64,000 nt of DNA from Scytalidium lignicola (GCA_002812745.2 NCSJ02000213.1:1-64000), one strand, 5' to 3'; shown: positions 34,041 to 44,603, numbered from the stretch's first letter. A program made the numbers and translations. The notes: generated by a model from the letters alone, not told the origin.

Positions 34041-35282
34041 TTACGTTGAGATGCCATATTTATGTGCGGAACGGAAAAACTGTCCAATATCCCTTGCAAC
34101 ATCCAGCTCGAATACCCATGCGTCCTCTGTATTAAGCTGCGCAGCAAGCTGGCTGGATTCGCTCCCCTGCTGTCGTTTCTTTGCCAACTCATCCGTCAAT
34201 GAAGTCACCTTCTCCAACCGCGCTCGGCGGTATTGCTCCCACCAAGACAGGCCCGCAGCCCATTGCGCCTTTCCTTGGTTGACGCCACCCAGCAGCAAGC
34301 CAAGTGAGTGAGCATCCTCAAGCGCCAGGTTCGCCCCGAGCGCGCCAATGGGCGGCAGAGCATGTGCCGCGTCGCCCAATATCACGATTCTGCCCGTCTT
34401 TGACCTCCACGTCGGGAGAGGGGAGATGAAGTAGAAGGGCCACATTAAAAGCGTGTCTTCATCGGCAGCATCGATCGCGCTTTGTACGAGCTGATTCCAT
34501 TGGTCGTAGTTCTGTCTCATAATGCTACGAAGACGATCTTTGTCGGCCCCCAGTCGCTCCCACCCTTCCCGATCAAGCTCGTCGAACAAGCAGCCTGTGG
34601 CAACTGGACAGATTGGATCGTCTGGGCCATTGGGGCATAGGATCACGTGTCCCGCCTTGCCGCTGACAGAGAAGGGAAGCGGATAGTCGGTGGAGGGCAC
34701 AGCAGAGCTTGATGCCAATGCGGCGACGGCAATACGCCCGGTGTAGGTGGGTTTCACGTCCGGGAGAAGATGCTGGCGGACTTTGCTGTGCAGTCCGTCT
34801 GCACCGACAACCAAGTCGAACATATCCTGCTCTCCATCGGCGAATGCGATCGTAACGCCATGATCGCTCTCGGATACTACGTGCGAAAATTTCCTGCCGT
34901 AACGGATGGGGATCTCGAGGTCGTGCACCGCTTGCACCAACGCTTCGATGGTGGAGTGCCGGTAGATGCGCAAAGCGTCGTAGCCATACTTCTCGAGATT
35001 CCCAATTTCACGCCTGCCTATGAGCTTGTAGTCAATGCTCAGATTCGTAGCATGGCGGCTGTCGGAACCTTGCGAGCGCAGACGCTCATATAGCCCAAGG
35101 GCGTCGGCAACTCGAAGGCCATTTGGAGTCAGAGTCAACGGGCCGCTGAATAGCAAAGGCCCCTCTAGACACGATTCATAAACGGTGCAGTGGATGTTCT
35201 GCTGCTTCAAAACTACTGCAAGTGTCAGTCCTGCAATGCCGGCCCCGACAATTGCCACGTTGTTGAATATATCGACAGTCAT
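34041..35282 (-). CDS. FAD-dependent aromatic monooxygenase (salicylate-hydroxylase-like)
   Basis: This is a single exon of 413 aa. The start at 35282 (MTVDIF) puts the FAD motif VAIVGAGIAGLTLAVVLKQQ at the N-terminus; a longer frame adds 13 residues before it. The class A flavoprotein signatures are complete: GxGxxG, DLVVGADGLHSKVR (DG motif) and IVILGDAAHALPPIGALGAN (GD motif). These enzymes use NAD(P)H and O2 to hydroxylate or epoxidise small aromatic or prenylated substrates; the substrate here is unknown. It is divergent from the 260 aa unknown protein across 377 bp, so the two may share control. It could belong to the larger metabolite cluster to the right, though about 10 kb and repeats separate it from the PKS. 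Confidence 0.9.
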   Translation of the reverse strand: MTVDIFNNVAIVGAGIAGLTLAVVLKQQNIHCTVYESCLEGPLLFSGPLTLTPNGLRVADALGLYERLRSQGSDSRHATNLSIDYKLIGRREIGNLEKYGYDALRIYRHSTIEALVQAVHDLEIPIRYGRKFSHVVSESDHGVTIAFADGEQDMFDLVVGADGLHSKVRQHLLPDVKPTYTGRIAVAALASSSAVPSTDYPLPFSVSGKAGHVILCPNGPDDPICPVATGCLFDELDREGWERLGADKDRLRSIMRQNYDQWNQLVQSAIDAADEDTLLMWPFYFISPLPTWRSKTGRIVILGDAAHALPPIGALGANLALEDAHSLGLLLGGVNQGKAQWAAGLSWWEQYRRARLEKVTSLTDELAKKRQQGSESSQLAAQLNTEDAWVFELDVARDIGQFFRSAHKYGIST

Positions 35283-35659
35283 GACAGTAATATGTAGCGT
35301 ATAAAATGACAAGATGTGCAAGAAGGGAACAATCTGGGTTCTTGAGATTCAGAATATACCTATATGCGTTAGAATATTCATGCGTCGTTAATTGACTATC
35401 ACATAGAGTGAGGGCTGCCGGCAGCCTCGAAGCTTCTTAAAATCCGCCACGGCCGCGTTCCCNTACGGGTTAGGGTTAGGGAGTCTCAAACACCGACTTA
35501 GCACATCCGACATGCACTGGTGTTGCCGTTGGTTTAGCAAAAAGGTGCTGCTACACTTGGAATGGATTTCTCAGACATGGTCGACGATTGACATAGGACT
35601 GGGCTACTTCAGCTCGACCATCAATCAATCAAAACTTCAAAACTTTTATCGCTGAAGCC
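35283..35659. promoter_or_regulatory. Divergent promoter with a telobox-like (GGGTTA)n element
   Basis: The spacer between two divergent genes contains GGGTTAGGGTTAGGG at 35467-35481, right beside an N at 35463. This equals two and a half fungal telomere units and also matches telobox sites known to bind Myb-type factors. Which role applies is not known. Confidence 0.5.
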
Positions 35660-36442
35660 ATGGCGACCGAAACACAGGTACTCCCGCGAGAGTTCCCAGG
35701 ACTACTCCAACCTCAGACGACTTCAAAAATCTCATTCCCCAACGCCCTGAACCGGCCACAGAGCGACCCAGAGATCCACTACCGCATCGGCACACAAGAA
35801 TATTCAGACCGCGATGTCGATTTCTGGGAACTCCGGGCGTCGCGGCGCGCCCTTGCGAATCTCAAAACCCTTCTCTACGGCACTCCCATGCTCGACCTCG
35901 TCAAAGCCCAATGCGAGCAAGGCGACATCTACTTCAAATCTCTTCTCGCAGCCTCCAAGGACTGTTGGCACGAATGCCGGACGGACATGCACGTCATCAG
36001 CGTTGGTGTACGCGATGTCATGGATGCGCGGAAGAAACTGCTCACCATGAAGAATCGGGAACGCGTTCTCCGCACATTACTCCCCGCCCATCCTGAGCAC
36101 TATGCGAAACCTGCGTGTGAGGGACAGGAGGGCGTCATCGAGGTGATTGGCGAGCACATGATGAGCCTTCGCATGGTGGTCACAGACGATGTGCCGGACT
36201 TTGTGCGTGCGTATGCGGATCCGGCGTATCCTTTCAAGAAGCCAACGGTGGTCAAGCTGCAGGACGGTACGACAGCGTACTATATTTTGCATGAGTTTCG
36301 AGATGTTGAAGATGGGTGCAAGCTCCGTCTTCGAGTTGTGTTTCCTGCTGCTGCGCCGGAAATCATGTTCTCGGAGCATGCAGAGCATATGGCAATCGAG
36401 TTCCGCTTTGGCGTCAAGACTATTCACGCGGACTTCTTTTAA
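35660..36442 (+). CDS. Unknown 260 aa protein
   Basis: This is a single clean exon whose GC-rich coding bias contrasts with the spacer. I do not recognise the family. The sequence opens MATETQVLPREFPGLLQPQT. The N-terminal half has IHYRIGTQEYSDRDVDFWEL. The middle is helical and contains LAASKDCWHECRTDMHVISV. The C-terminal half is predicted to be beta-rich (AYYILHEFRDVEDGCKLRLR) and ends HAEHMAIEFRFGVKTIHADF. There is no signal peptide or membrane segment. The codon pattern and lack of disruptions argue for a real gene. Its divergent placement with an FAD monooxygenase suggests, without proof, a role in the same pathway. Confidence 0.75.
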   Translation: MATETQVLPREFPGLLQPQTTSKISFPNALNRPQSDPEIHYRIGTQEYSDRDVDFWELRASRRALANLKTLLYGTPMLDLVKAQCEQGDIYFKSLLAASKDCWHECRTDMHVISVGVRDVMDARKKLLTMKNRERVLRTLLPAHPEHYAKPACEGQEGVIEVIGEHMMSLRMVVTDDVPDFVRAYADPAYPFKKPTVVKLQDGTTAYYILHEFRDVEDGCKLRLRVVFPAAAPEIMFSEHAEHMAIEFRFGVKTIHADFF

Positions 36443-37038
36443 GCGCGCTTATTAGAAAGAAACCGGGGGAAGGACTCTTGTTGGCGCCACTAGTTATTCA
36501 TTTCAGCATGTATGTTGTTAGAAACTACAATATAGATAAGTTAGTTAACTTAACTTAACGTCCATCCCTGCGCGGAGCTATAACTATATTATCTCTACTA
36601 TTCAAGGCATACAATATTTAAACACAAGCAAAGCTTGCTACTCGCTCCGCTCGTAGATGGAATAAAGTTTAATGAGAACTCTTCAGCCCGATGGCCTCAT
36701 TAGAAGACAACTATCTATCCTGAACGATAAAATCACTTGTCTCATTGCACCTCTGCGCCTGCGCTCCAGACAATGCCAAATTACAAATTGGCGGCCCTCA
36801 TCACCTTAGTACAAAGGGAGGCTCGGAACCAATAAGCCACATAATGCTAAAGATATGTACTGTGGCAATATGGCACTCATGATAGTAAAATGGTCAAATA
36901 GATTAAATAATTGATAGATACGAGGGGAGGCCCAAAATTTAGACATCTTTGCACTCGCTAGACAAAGGGTCTACAGCAGACTTTTTGATATGTCTGATAT
37001 TTCTGCATCATAAGCTCTCAATTCTGCGCACTCATATC
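36443..37038. other. Intergenic region, no supported gene
   Basis: This is spacer between two convergently oriented genes. No family-like frame was seen. It contains their 3' untranslated regions. Confidence 0.4.
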
Positions 37039-38386
37039 TTAAACTAGTCGCTTCTCTGTCATAAACTCCTCCAGAATCTTATTGACTTCATCCGCCTTCT
37101 CCAACTGTAGCCAATGCCCACCATTCACACTTTCAACTTTGAGATCAGGGACGAGTGGCCGCATCTGCTCCGAAAAATTGGCCGTGACAGTGATGATGTA
37201 ACCGGTAGAGGCGATTAGCAAGGTTGGGTGTGTTAAGGTGTGGGCGGACGTGGGAATTTCTGTATTGCATATTAGTAGGATGCGAAAATTGTAGGTGATA
37301 GAGAACAAGTTTCAGGCGAAGAGATTGAATGGGAAAGAAAGGGAGACACAGGGTACAGAGGGAAGTGGTATATACTCTTTTCATCTTCTTCATTGATATT
37401 ACGCAGACTAGCCCTATACCAGTTGATCCCAGGGCCATAGCCACCTTTCTCGAGGGAGAAGGCGTGTTGATAATGTTTATGGTCCTGTTCCATGTAAGCT
37501 AATTTGGAAACCCCATGCATCACAGCTAGAAATTTTACCTCTGATGTCAGATAGGCTGGCAAATCAGCAGTCTTGCCCTCGGTCAACCAAGTGCGGAAAC
37601 CGCCTGGGGCGCCCTTGTATTTCTTGTTGATCTCGTTGTCGGTGGTGAAGAAGAGCGATTCCACGGACTCAGACTGCAGTGTGGTCAATGTTTGGCAAGT
37701 CAGAATTTGTAGAGTTTGGAAGGAACTTACATGTCCATCTAGGAGCTTCGGAGCATCCTCTTCGTTAAAAAATAGGAAATACCCGAAGATCGAAAAACCA
37801 AGGTTGGCTTGCATCTGACTATTAACATGTTGTATCACTGCGGTGGTGAGGCTACGGCCAGGGGCAATGTATCCGTGGTCGATGAAGGCATAGGCCGAAA
37901 AGCGCTCTGGATGATAGTTCGCTAGGCGTGACAAAAGGAAAGATCCCCTGGTGGAAGAAGCATTAGTATAATTGCACGCTAACTCGGCACACCTTCTGAC
38001 TCTCCTGTCGTTTAGAAATCACATGAATGTGACAACTGGCAGAAAGACAGAATGAATCGCAAAACATACCAATCATGCGCCACGCCCACCACCACTCCAA
38101 CGCCTTCTAAGACCATGATCTCAACAATGTCCCTCGCCATACCTTCACCCCTATACATCTCTAACTCACTCGGCTTCGACGTCTCCCCGAACCCAAGTAA
38201 GTCCGGAGCTAGGATTCCATAACCCTTTGCTACGAAGAAGGAGATCTGATGACGCCAGTCGTGCGAGGTGGAGGGGAAGCCGTGTAGGAAGAGAATGTAT
38301 TGAGTGTTAGGGAATTGGGGTAGGATATGGATGTAAGTGTAGGTGAGTGCGCGCGCGGTGGTGTAGGTTGAGTGAGGGTAGGCCAT
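37039..38386 (-). CDS. Alpha/beta hydrolase, epoxide-hydrolase/haloalkane-dehalogenase type
   Basis: There are four exons: 38070-38386, 37731-37947, 37376-37673 and 37039-37259; the frame closes at 350 aa. Hallmarks are the oxyanion-hole motif FLHGFPST (HG at about 35-36), PDLLGFGETSKP, and the nucleophile elbow VAHDWG with Asp105, the nucleophile of epoxide hydrolases and dehalogenases. A cap-domain region (YFLFFNEEDAPKLL, GGFRTWLTEG) follows, and the C-terminal catalytic His lies in VNGGHWLQLEKADEV (about His326). It probably opens an epoxide or cleaves a related bond. A role in releasing the polyketide is possible but speculative, because the PKS in this window has no thioesterase. An intron acceptor preceded by CTACTAAT supports the last splice. 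Confidence 0.88.
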
Positions 38387-38955
38387 GGTTGATTATACTT
38401 ATTAAGTAGAATATGAATTATTATACGATGAGTTTCTGACGAAAGTGAGAGGGAAGCTGACTTATATACATTTAGTCTAGTAGATAAAACGTCATTCTAG
38501 ATAAGTACTAGCATGCCAGGCATGGAGTCACTAAGACTATTAAGGGCTCACTCAGCGTACAGTTATTGGCTCCAACGTAACATTGCAGCACACTAACATC
38601 ATGACGAGCATGGGCTTCTATGCGCTTTTTAGTGATTGAGATGTAGATATTTCTTGGCCCAACAAGGCTGCAGTGCGATATTGAAATAAAAAAAACCTTT
38701 GATACGCTCTGAAGACTGCGATTGGTTGTAATGTCTTCCAACGTCTTGCTGCACTGTAATACGAACACTTGTATTGGAAGTACATAGATGTTTTTGCGTT
38801 ACCCACATTAGATTGTGCATAACATTGCAACTCTTGATCATTTACTGGGTATTTTCGGTTTGTTTCTATCGCATTGTAAGAGGCCCATCATCTACAAGTC
38901 GGCCTGAACTAACATCTCATTCATTAAATCAAAATTATCTATTTATCAATTGTTG
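38387..38955. other. Intergenic region, no supported gene
   Basis: Overlapping minus-strand frames of 70-86 codons show no domain pattern and mutually exclude one another. No feature is supported. Confidence 0.4.
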
Positions 38956-39779
38956 CTATTCGACTGAAATGCCACAGAGCAAATTGACTTGAGCAGTGAG
39001 CTGAAACATAGCGCTGGCAAGTAGATCATATCTAGTAGATAAACTGCCAACCTGGCAGTTCGATCCAGCCTGAGTAGAAACCGCGAGTGTCCTATTGTGC
39101 CTCGTGTAGAGGTTCTCAAGTATGGCACATCCAGCCTGCATATGCATATCGACCTGGCTATCGAGTCCTAGGAGAAACTCGATATAGCTAAAGACAATGC
39201 TCGTTAAGACGGCAAGCTCTAGACTTTGGGAAGATCCATCAAGTCGACGGTGGAGATCCTGGATGGCCATGCTATAATGTCGAATTGAGAACCCGATCGC
39301 CGGGGGTGTTTGCCATATGTTAGGATAGTAACGGCTGCTGGCCAAGGCCCCGATTGCTAGGGCCGCATGATGCAATGCTGGTTCGATGAGAGTGCCCTGG
39401 AGGATGATGTTTTCCCATGCGGGGAGCTCGAAAAACAAAGAGAATTCCCCAGCACAAACGACTTGGAAGTACTCCATATGCTCATGTTCGCCATCCAGTA
39501 AAGGCCTGGCAGAAGGGTATCGCAGACTACGGATCGGCGGAGCTATCGCGTACTGCAGTGCTTCAGAGGGAGACGACGAGATGAAGTCACATTTCCAGCC
39601 CGCTCTAATACAGGTTGAGCAAGCTGGCCTGGCCTCATCGCACTTCTTATGCCTGGTTCTACTGCAAGATTAACAAGCTAATTCAACTGGTTACGGGCAG
39701 AGCCCGCTCACTTGCATGTCAAACATCCCGTGCGGACTTTCCGAACCCCCCGAGCACCATAGCGTAATTTTCTTGTCAT
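38956..39779 (-). CDS. Zn2Cys6 transcription factor-like protein, short
   Basis: There are two exons: 39712-39779 and 38956-39661, with a 50 nt intron inside the zinc cluster; the product is 257 aa. The binuclear cluster has six Cys at residues 19, 22, 30, 37, 40 and 47 (GCLTCNRTRHKKC, then ARPACSTCIRAGWKC). The middle part (LHHAALAIGALASSRYYPN, LAVLTSIVFSYIEFLLGLDS) matches the fungal-specific regulatory region of such factors. Most relatives are 400-600 aa, so this one ends early, either by a natural truncation or because a downstream exon was missed. It may regulate the adjacent hydrolase or monooxygenase genes. DNA binding seems intact. Confidence 0.78.
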
Positions 39780-40032
39780 TACTAGACCACTACTATGGTA
39801 ACTCAAATCATGACGAAGGATTGCTCTGCGTGTCTGTTAAAGTAGAGGAGCGATATCCAGGAGGATGTTACGAGCGAGAGAGAAATAATTAAGGCGTAAG
39901 CCTATGAAAGAGACTAAGACTAAGGGCCACCTTTGGCCAATCATGACGGCTGAAGCGTAAGTTGATGCACGCTAATGTCGGTTAGATGATAGCGGGTCCT
40001 CCAAAAATGAGTTTGTCATCGGCCGCATATAA
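39780..40032. other. Upstream region of the Zn2Cys6 gene
   Basis: This is non-coding sequence between the minus-strand Zn2Cys6 gene start and the MITE. No other feature was recognised. Confidence 0.35.
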
Positions 40033-40463
40033 CGAACTAGGGGACAGAAGTCCGTGGTTTACAGGGGTTCAAGAACACCAATTCTATTGATTAATTAAGT
40101 GTAGACTACCTACGTCTTTTTNACTAATTCCTGTACCCAATACTCGTGCTTCTCTATCAGGCTATCTATCCATTGCTGTAATAATTTATCCTATTTTTCT
40201 ATCACAGCTAACGCCGTCTCAGTTCAGCTGTAGGTTGGATTTGGCGCTTGTGAGTCGTCTGCTTAATTCCCCTCTAGCATTTCTCAATAAAATTCATATC
40301 TGAAGAGATCGCAAAGCGTAAAAACAGTAGAATACCATGTCTACACGCTATCTAGCAGAACAGTAGAGAAATAAGTAAGTTAAGGTGGTAGAGGCACTAG
40401 GAAAATAAGGTTGTTGCAGCTCCTGAGAACCCTGTAAACCACGGACTTCTGTCCCCTAGTTCG
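40033..40463. mobile_element. 431 bp MITE with 33 bp TIRs and TAA target duplication
   Basis: Inverted repeats of 33 bp begin CGAACTAGGGGACAGAAG at 40033-40065 and 40431-40463. They are flanked by TAA on both sides (40030-40032 and 40464-40466). The element has no coding capacity and includes one N near 40122. TIR plus a TWA target duplication is the hallmark of PIF/Harbinger-derived MITEs. Its first five bases (CGAAC) match those of the 1 kb element in the APH gene, which suggests related transposition machinery. Confidence 0.88.
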
Positions 40464-42275
40464 TAACGACACAGACGATCACAGGCTACGAAGGGGCCTA
40501 TAGGAGTGCTATAGGAATTGTATGGAAGAGAGGCGAGGGAGACAGCAATGCGACTGTTAAAGGCAAGGCTGCGACTTGCTGCAGCGCAGAACAAAACCAA
40601 ATACTCATGGAAATTTCTAGAGCAAGTGCTGACACGGCATTTGAATTCACACATTCGTCTCCATCAAGGGCCCAATGGAATTGGGTTTCTGTAATAATTC
40701 GGGTTATAATAAGACCAAGATGATCCAGTGGAAATTGATTTCGGTCGATTTACATTGTTAGTTCCAAGTCACAATCTGCTCTTTTTGACATTTCGCCAGT
40801 TTTGAAGAAATGCAGCCCGACAATGCCTCGCAACTTGTCAAATAGCAAAAGGCTCCGACTAGGTCCTTCATTTTGTCTTCAAATTAATCTATCAAAAGTG
40901 CTCCCATACGCATACAGTGCTACCAATTTAACTCGGCCGATTGGTTAAATAATTCTTTCGATTTGCTATTGGTAGTATTAGACGCTAGCATTGATCTGGC
41001 GTTCGCTCGCTGACGCCTCATGTCAACCACACTCCTGAACAGCCACACGCTTTTTTTATCCAATACTCTATATTGGTCAGCTATAGCTATAGATTGTAAA
41101 GACTCTATGCTACAGTACGCCCATTTATTTCTCCTAAAAGTAATATACCTCAGTTATTACTCTCTGCCTGTTCTCAAACTCTCAGTTTGTGTATATACTA
41201 GTATACGTGTCTTTTAGACAAAGACATCTAACATCCTTTACCACCTTAACCTTTGTTTATATTACTTTAATTCTTCTTCTAGTTTAACTCTCATTAATTA
41301 ATCTTATACCTTACTTCATAATTGATATATCTTTATATAATAACTAAATCAGAATCACCTTTCATATAAAGTTTATAGTTTAAATAAACTTCCTTTTATG
41401 ATAAATCAGAACTTAAATTATTTACTCATAAACCTATTGTCACAACTTATTATTATATGATAATTGAAATTAAGTAATAGTTATATAACATACTAAGTAA
41501 GATCACATGTGTATTAAGCTCGTAAGAGCTTAGAGCTCATGTAATTAATTGCTTTACGAGCCCGAGGATCATGCATACTAGCTCGTAGAGGCCATGAAGA
41601 CACGCGATCACATGATTCGTAAGATTCTAGGAAATCATGTGATAGCCTAAGGATTTGGCTAGCTCAGAATCTTGTAAATTTAAGATTCTTCAGTATTTAG
41701 TGTTGCGCACTTAGACGGGGAATAGTGATACTAAGATGATTACTTATGTTAACTTACTATAGATTTTTGAAGGGAATATTAATTCGGGAAATTATAGGAT
41801 TTAACTTATACAAGGAGAGCAAAACATATGGTAAATATAGCGATGAACTATTTACTCTTAAAACATATAAAATACATACTTTAGCTTTCTCAGTTTCCTC
41901 GATTGAATTTTCAACATCGACACGTGATAAGCTGCACACAATCAGGTTTTTTGTCAGGTGACGTCCAACAGTCTGGAGGCCTCACATTCTAAATTGTGCT
42001 AGTCCAATAGCGATCTGACGAGACACAATCATTATGTCGCACAACATATGCCAACCACTGTATTATTGGCCAACACCACATTGGAGGCCTCATGGCAAAG
42101 GCTATACTTAAACAACTTCTTGACCAGAAATTGTCGGATTTCTTCCTTCCTTCCTTCTTCCTCTCTTCACGTCGACTTCCCTCTGGGAGAACAAGTACGA
42201 ACATCAACTCTTACCCCAAAGTTCGAGGTAAAACTTTGCTAACCGCCTTACAGTCTTGCCTTATTATTGCTCTGA
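40464..42275. other. Long intergenic region with an AT-rich segment
   Basis: No gene is supported. The segment 41220-41500 is AT-rich and RIP-like. A region with repeated short palindromes (CACATG-type) covers about 41500-41720. The part after 42000 probably contains the promoter and a missing first exon of the C2H2 gene. Confidence 0.4.
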
Positions 42276-43298
42276 GCGGAGGCTCTCTCCGCTCGCAAAC
42301 CCATTTCGGACGAATGTCATGGTGATCTAGTTCAATCGAACGATCGCGAAGCGTGGCTGAATGGCAATGCTAGTCTTGAGGATTTCTACTGCCCGGGAAC
42401 AGGAGAGTCTCCTAGTGGAAGCGCACGATATTTGGGATTTTTCGACAGTTCCGACCACTGGAGGCTAGGGGTATCGAGCCCCGGCACTAAGGAGGATTAT
42501 TTAGAGGATGGAGATGTTAGATGCCATGATTTCTTCAGTGCGGAACCAGAGCCAGGCCCGGTATGGAATGAGAACTTCGAGGCCCTCAAAGTATACCCAA
42601 CAATGCCCCTCGAGTTCGACATTGCGAATTTGGGAACAGATCAAGTGGATAATGTCTCCCTTAATCTATATAGACCGGGTCTTAGGGACACCGTTACTGA
42701 GGAGGATAAATTGGCATATGCACATCTCGAGACTGGAGAAATGGGGGGAAATCCTATGGAATTGGAAATATCGGAAGAAACCCTTTATACACCAACAAAT
42801 TTAGCACTCAGTTCCACGATATCATCGTTGAACCCAACGACAACTTATTATACAAGCTCTTCGACAGATCATAGTCCTGCAGCTCAAAGCATTGAAAGTC
42901 AATCGAGCAATGAGACGCCTCCAAATCCAATTTCGAATAATACGTATTCTGGACAAAAGTGGATTTGTAGTATTGATGGCTGTCTCAAAACTTTCAGATG
43001 TTGCCGTGATCGGAAGTATGCTCACAAGTCCTAAAACATTCCGTATTTCGACCAGCTAACGTGACAAAGTGCTCACCAGAGGTATCACGCTAAGCCATGG
43101 CCCTGTCTTGAACCTTCATGCTTGAAGAGTTTCTCGCTGAAAAAGGACCTTGTTCGGCACTACAAAGATATCCATAAACCTAAGGGAGAGCCATTCCGCT
43201 GTCCGATTGCAACCTGTAAACATGCTGTCGGCGGCACAGGACGCGGATTCGCAAGAAAGGACAATTTACAAAAACACATGAAGAAGAAGCAGCATTAA
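42276..43298 (+). CDS. C2H2 zinc-finger protein (5' end uncertain)
   Basis: Exon (42276 or earlier)-43015 and exon 43082-43298 are joined by a 66 nt intron. The frame is open from 42276 but contains no ATG before the conserved-looking part, so a short upstream exon is expected; a GTAAAA...GCTAAC signal lies at 42227-42245. The acidic, Ser/Thr/Pro-rich N-terminal region is followed by a C-terminal block of fingers. These are a degenerate one (ICSIDGCLKTFRCCRDRK), a canonical C-x4-C-x12-H-x4-H finger (CLEPSCLKSFSLKKDLVRH) and a last one with a glycine insert (CPIATCKHAVGGTGRGFA). Such proteins are usually nuclear DNA-binding regulators. The protein is at least 318 aa. It could regulate local metabolite genes. 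Confidence 0.78.
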
Positions 43299-43360
43299 AA
43301 TAATGGTTGGAGTTGAAGGTTTGAAGGAGGAGAATGGAACAAAAAGATACGGACAAGCGC

Positions 43361-43470
43361 TGAGATTCTAATAGTTGGTGTGTGGGCGCTCGGAAGGGTG
43401 GGAATTTTCGCTACCAACCACCTAGGAATTTTCGCTAATTACCAACCACCCACCAACTATTAGAATCTCA
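43361..43470. repeat. 110 bp inverted-repeat element
   Basis: 20 bp ends (TGAGATTCTAATAGTTGGTG and its reverse complement) enclose a short direct repeat (GGAATTTTCGCTA) twice. No target duplication is evident. It may be a tiny MITE or a foldback sequence. Confidence 0.7.
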
Positions 43471-43510
43471 TAGGTTAGAAACACCGACCTGCAATGACCC
43501 GGCGTTGTAG

Positions 43511-43644
43511 AAGTATACAACTCCCATATCTGGACAAGCAATTTACTATATAGAACTGGGAGACCTTACTGCTTAGTACACANCAGTAAGGTCTCCCAGT
43601 TCTATATAGTAAATTGCTTGTCCAGATATGGGAGTTGTATACTT
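43511..43644. repeat. Perfect 61 bp palindrome with a 12-base loop containing N
   Basis: 43511-43571 and 43584-43644 are exact reverse complements. The loop (43572-43583) ends in an N, meaning the assembly was uncertain at the tip. It could form a long hairpin in DNA or RNA, or could be an assembly or foldback artefact. Confidence 0.88.
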
Positions 43645-44308
43645 GCCTCCTCAAAGGGGGTGTCTATATGAGTTTTACAGCTCTTTCACATTTGGGATAA
43701 ACTATGGAGCGGTTAGTTGAGCACCACCAACATTTTCAGATTTAGGTTTAGCAGTAATCTATCGTAAGTTTAACTAGCATTTGCTTTATTAGCCGTCACA
43801 TTAATATATGCAAGTCATATAGGCATATTGTAAGATTTGAGAGTTCTATCATGTTCTCGCTACTTTGGATGAACCAGTTTGGCAAAGGTAGAGGGGGGTA
43901 TAAGGTGTTGAAGTCGTGATGGAAACACGGTTAGAGCTCTCAAACGTTTACGGATCCATTAAAAAATTCCGTCTATTCAGACCACCAATTTCGGTTTCTG
44001 GATCTGTTGAATTCGGAAGATTGCAGTGAAAATAGTGCTTGAGGAGAGATAATTTGATTAATCGATTACTAGGTAATCGAGGGGCTATGGAGGAGGTGAC
44101 AGAATCGAGGATATTACAACAAGATCAATATTATCTCCGAATCCCCTTTCCAAAACTCCATTCGCGGTCCCCCGCTACATAAGTTAGTGGCAACTAAGAT
44201 GCTCAAGAATGAAGACGGAAATGAAGCTACATCCAAAGAAATCATAAGCAAATAATTAGAAAACTAAAAAATTTAAAACGAAGGCTATTAACATTGTGTA
44301 TGAGATAA
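43645..44308. other. Intergenic region, no supported gene
   Basis: This is sequence between the palindrome and the LTR. No coding frame with a recognisable family was seen. Confidence 0.4.
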
Positions 44309-44603
44309 TGTCAAGGTTACATCACACCTCTTAATCTCAAAAACATCATAGAATATTAGAGGATTCGCTAGCACAGAGTGAGAGATGTCAGACAGACAGG
44401 AACTGTAACACAGCAATAGAGTAAAAGGCGGGTGGATAGTGGTCAGCTCTAGAAACTAAGTTAAGATACAAATTGACCTCTGACCCCCCTAAAGAACAAG
44501 GAGAAGCCCCTTTTATACTGAAAGCTCCTCGTAAGTCAGCTGCTAAGCAGGTTCCAGGGATTAGCCCTCTAGTCACCTTGCACATACCCCTCATTCCCTG
44601 ACA
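44309..44603 (-). repeat. Putative solo or 3' LTR of a retrotransposon
   Basis: Read on the minus strand the 295 bp begin TGTCAGGGAATG and end AACCTTGACA, giving inverted TGTCA...TGACA ends, and contain a TATA box (AGTATAAAAGGGG). A purine-rich stretch (AAGGAAAAGAATGT) precedes it on the minus strand, as a polypurine tract would before a 3' LTR. No second copy is present and no target duplication could be confirmed. Confidence 0.6.

Noticed and set aside
41500..41720. Cluster of short CACATG-type palindromes as a possible LTR
   Set aside because: No TG...CA borders, TATA box or adjacent retroelement coding sequence could be identified.
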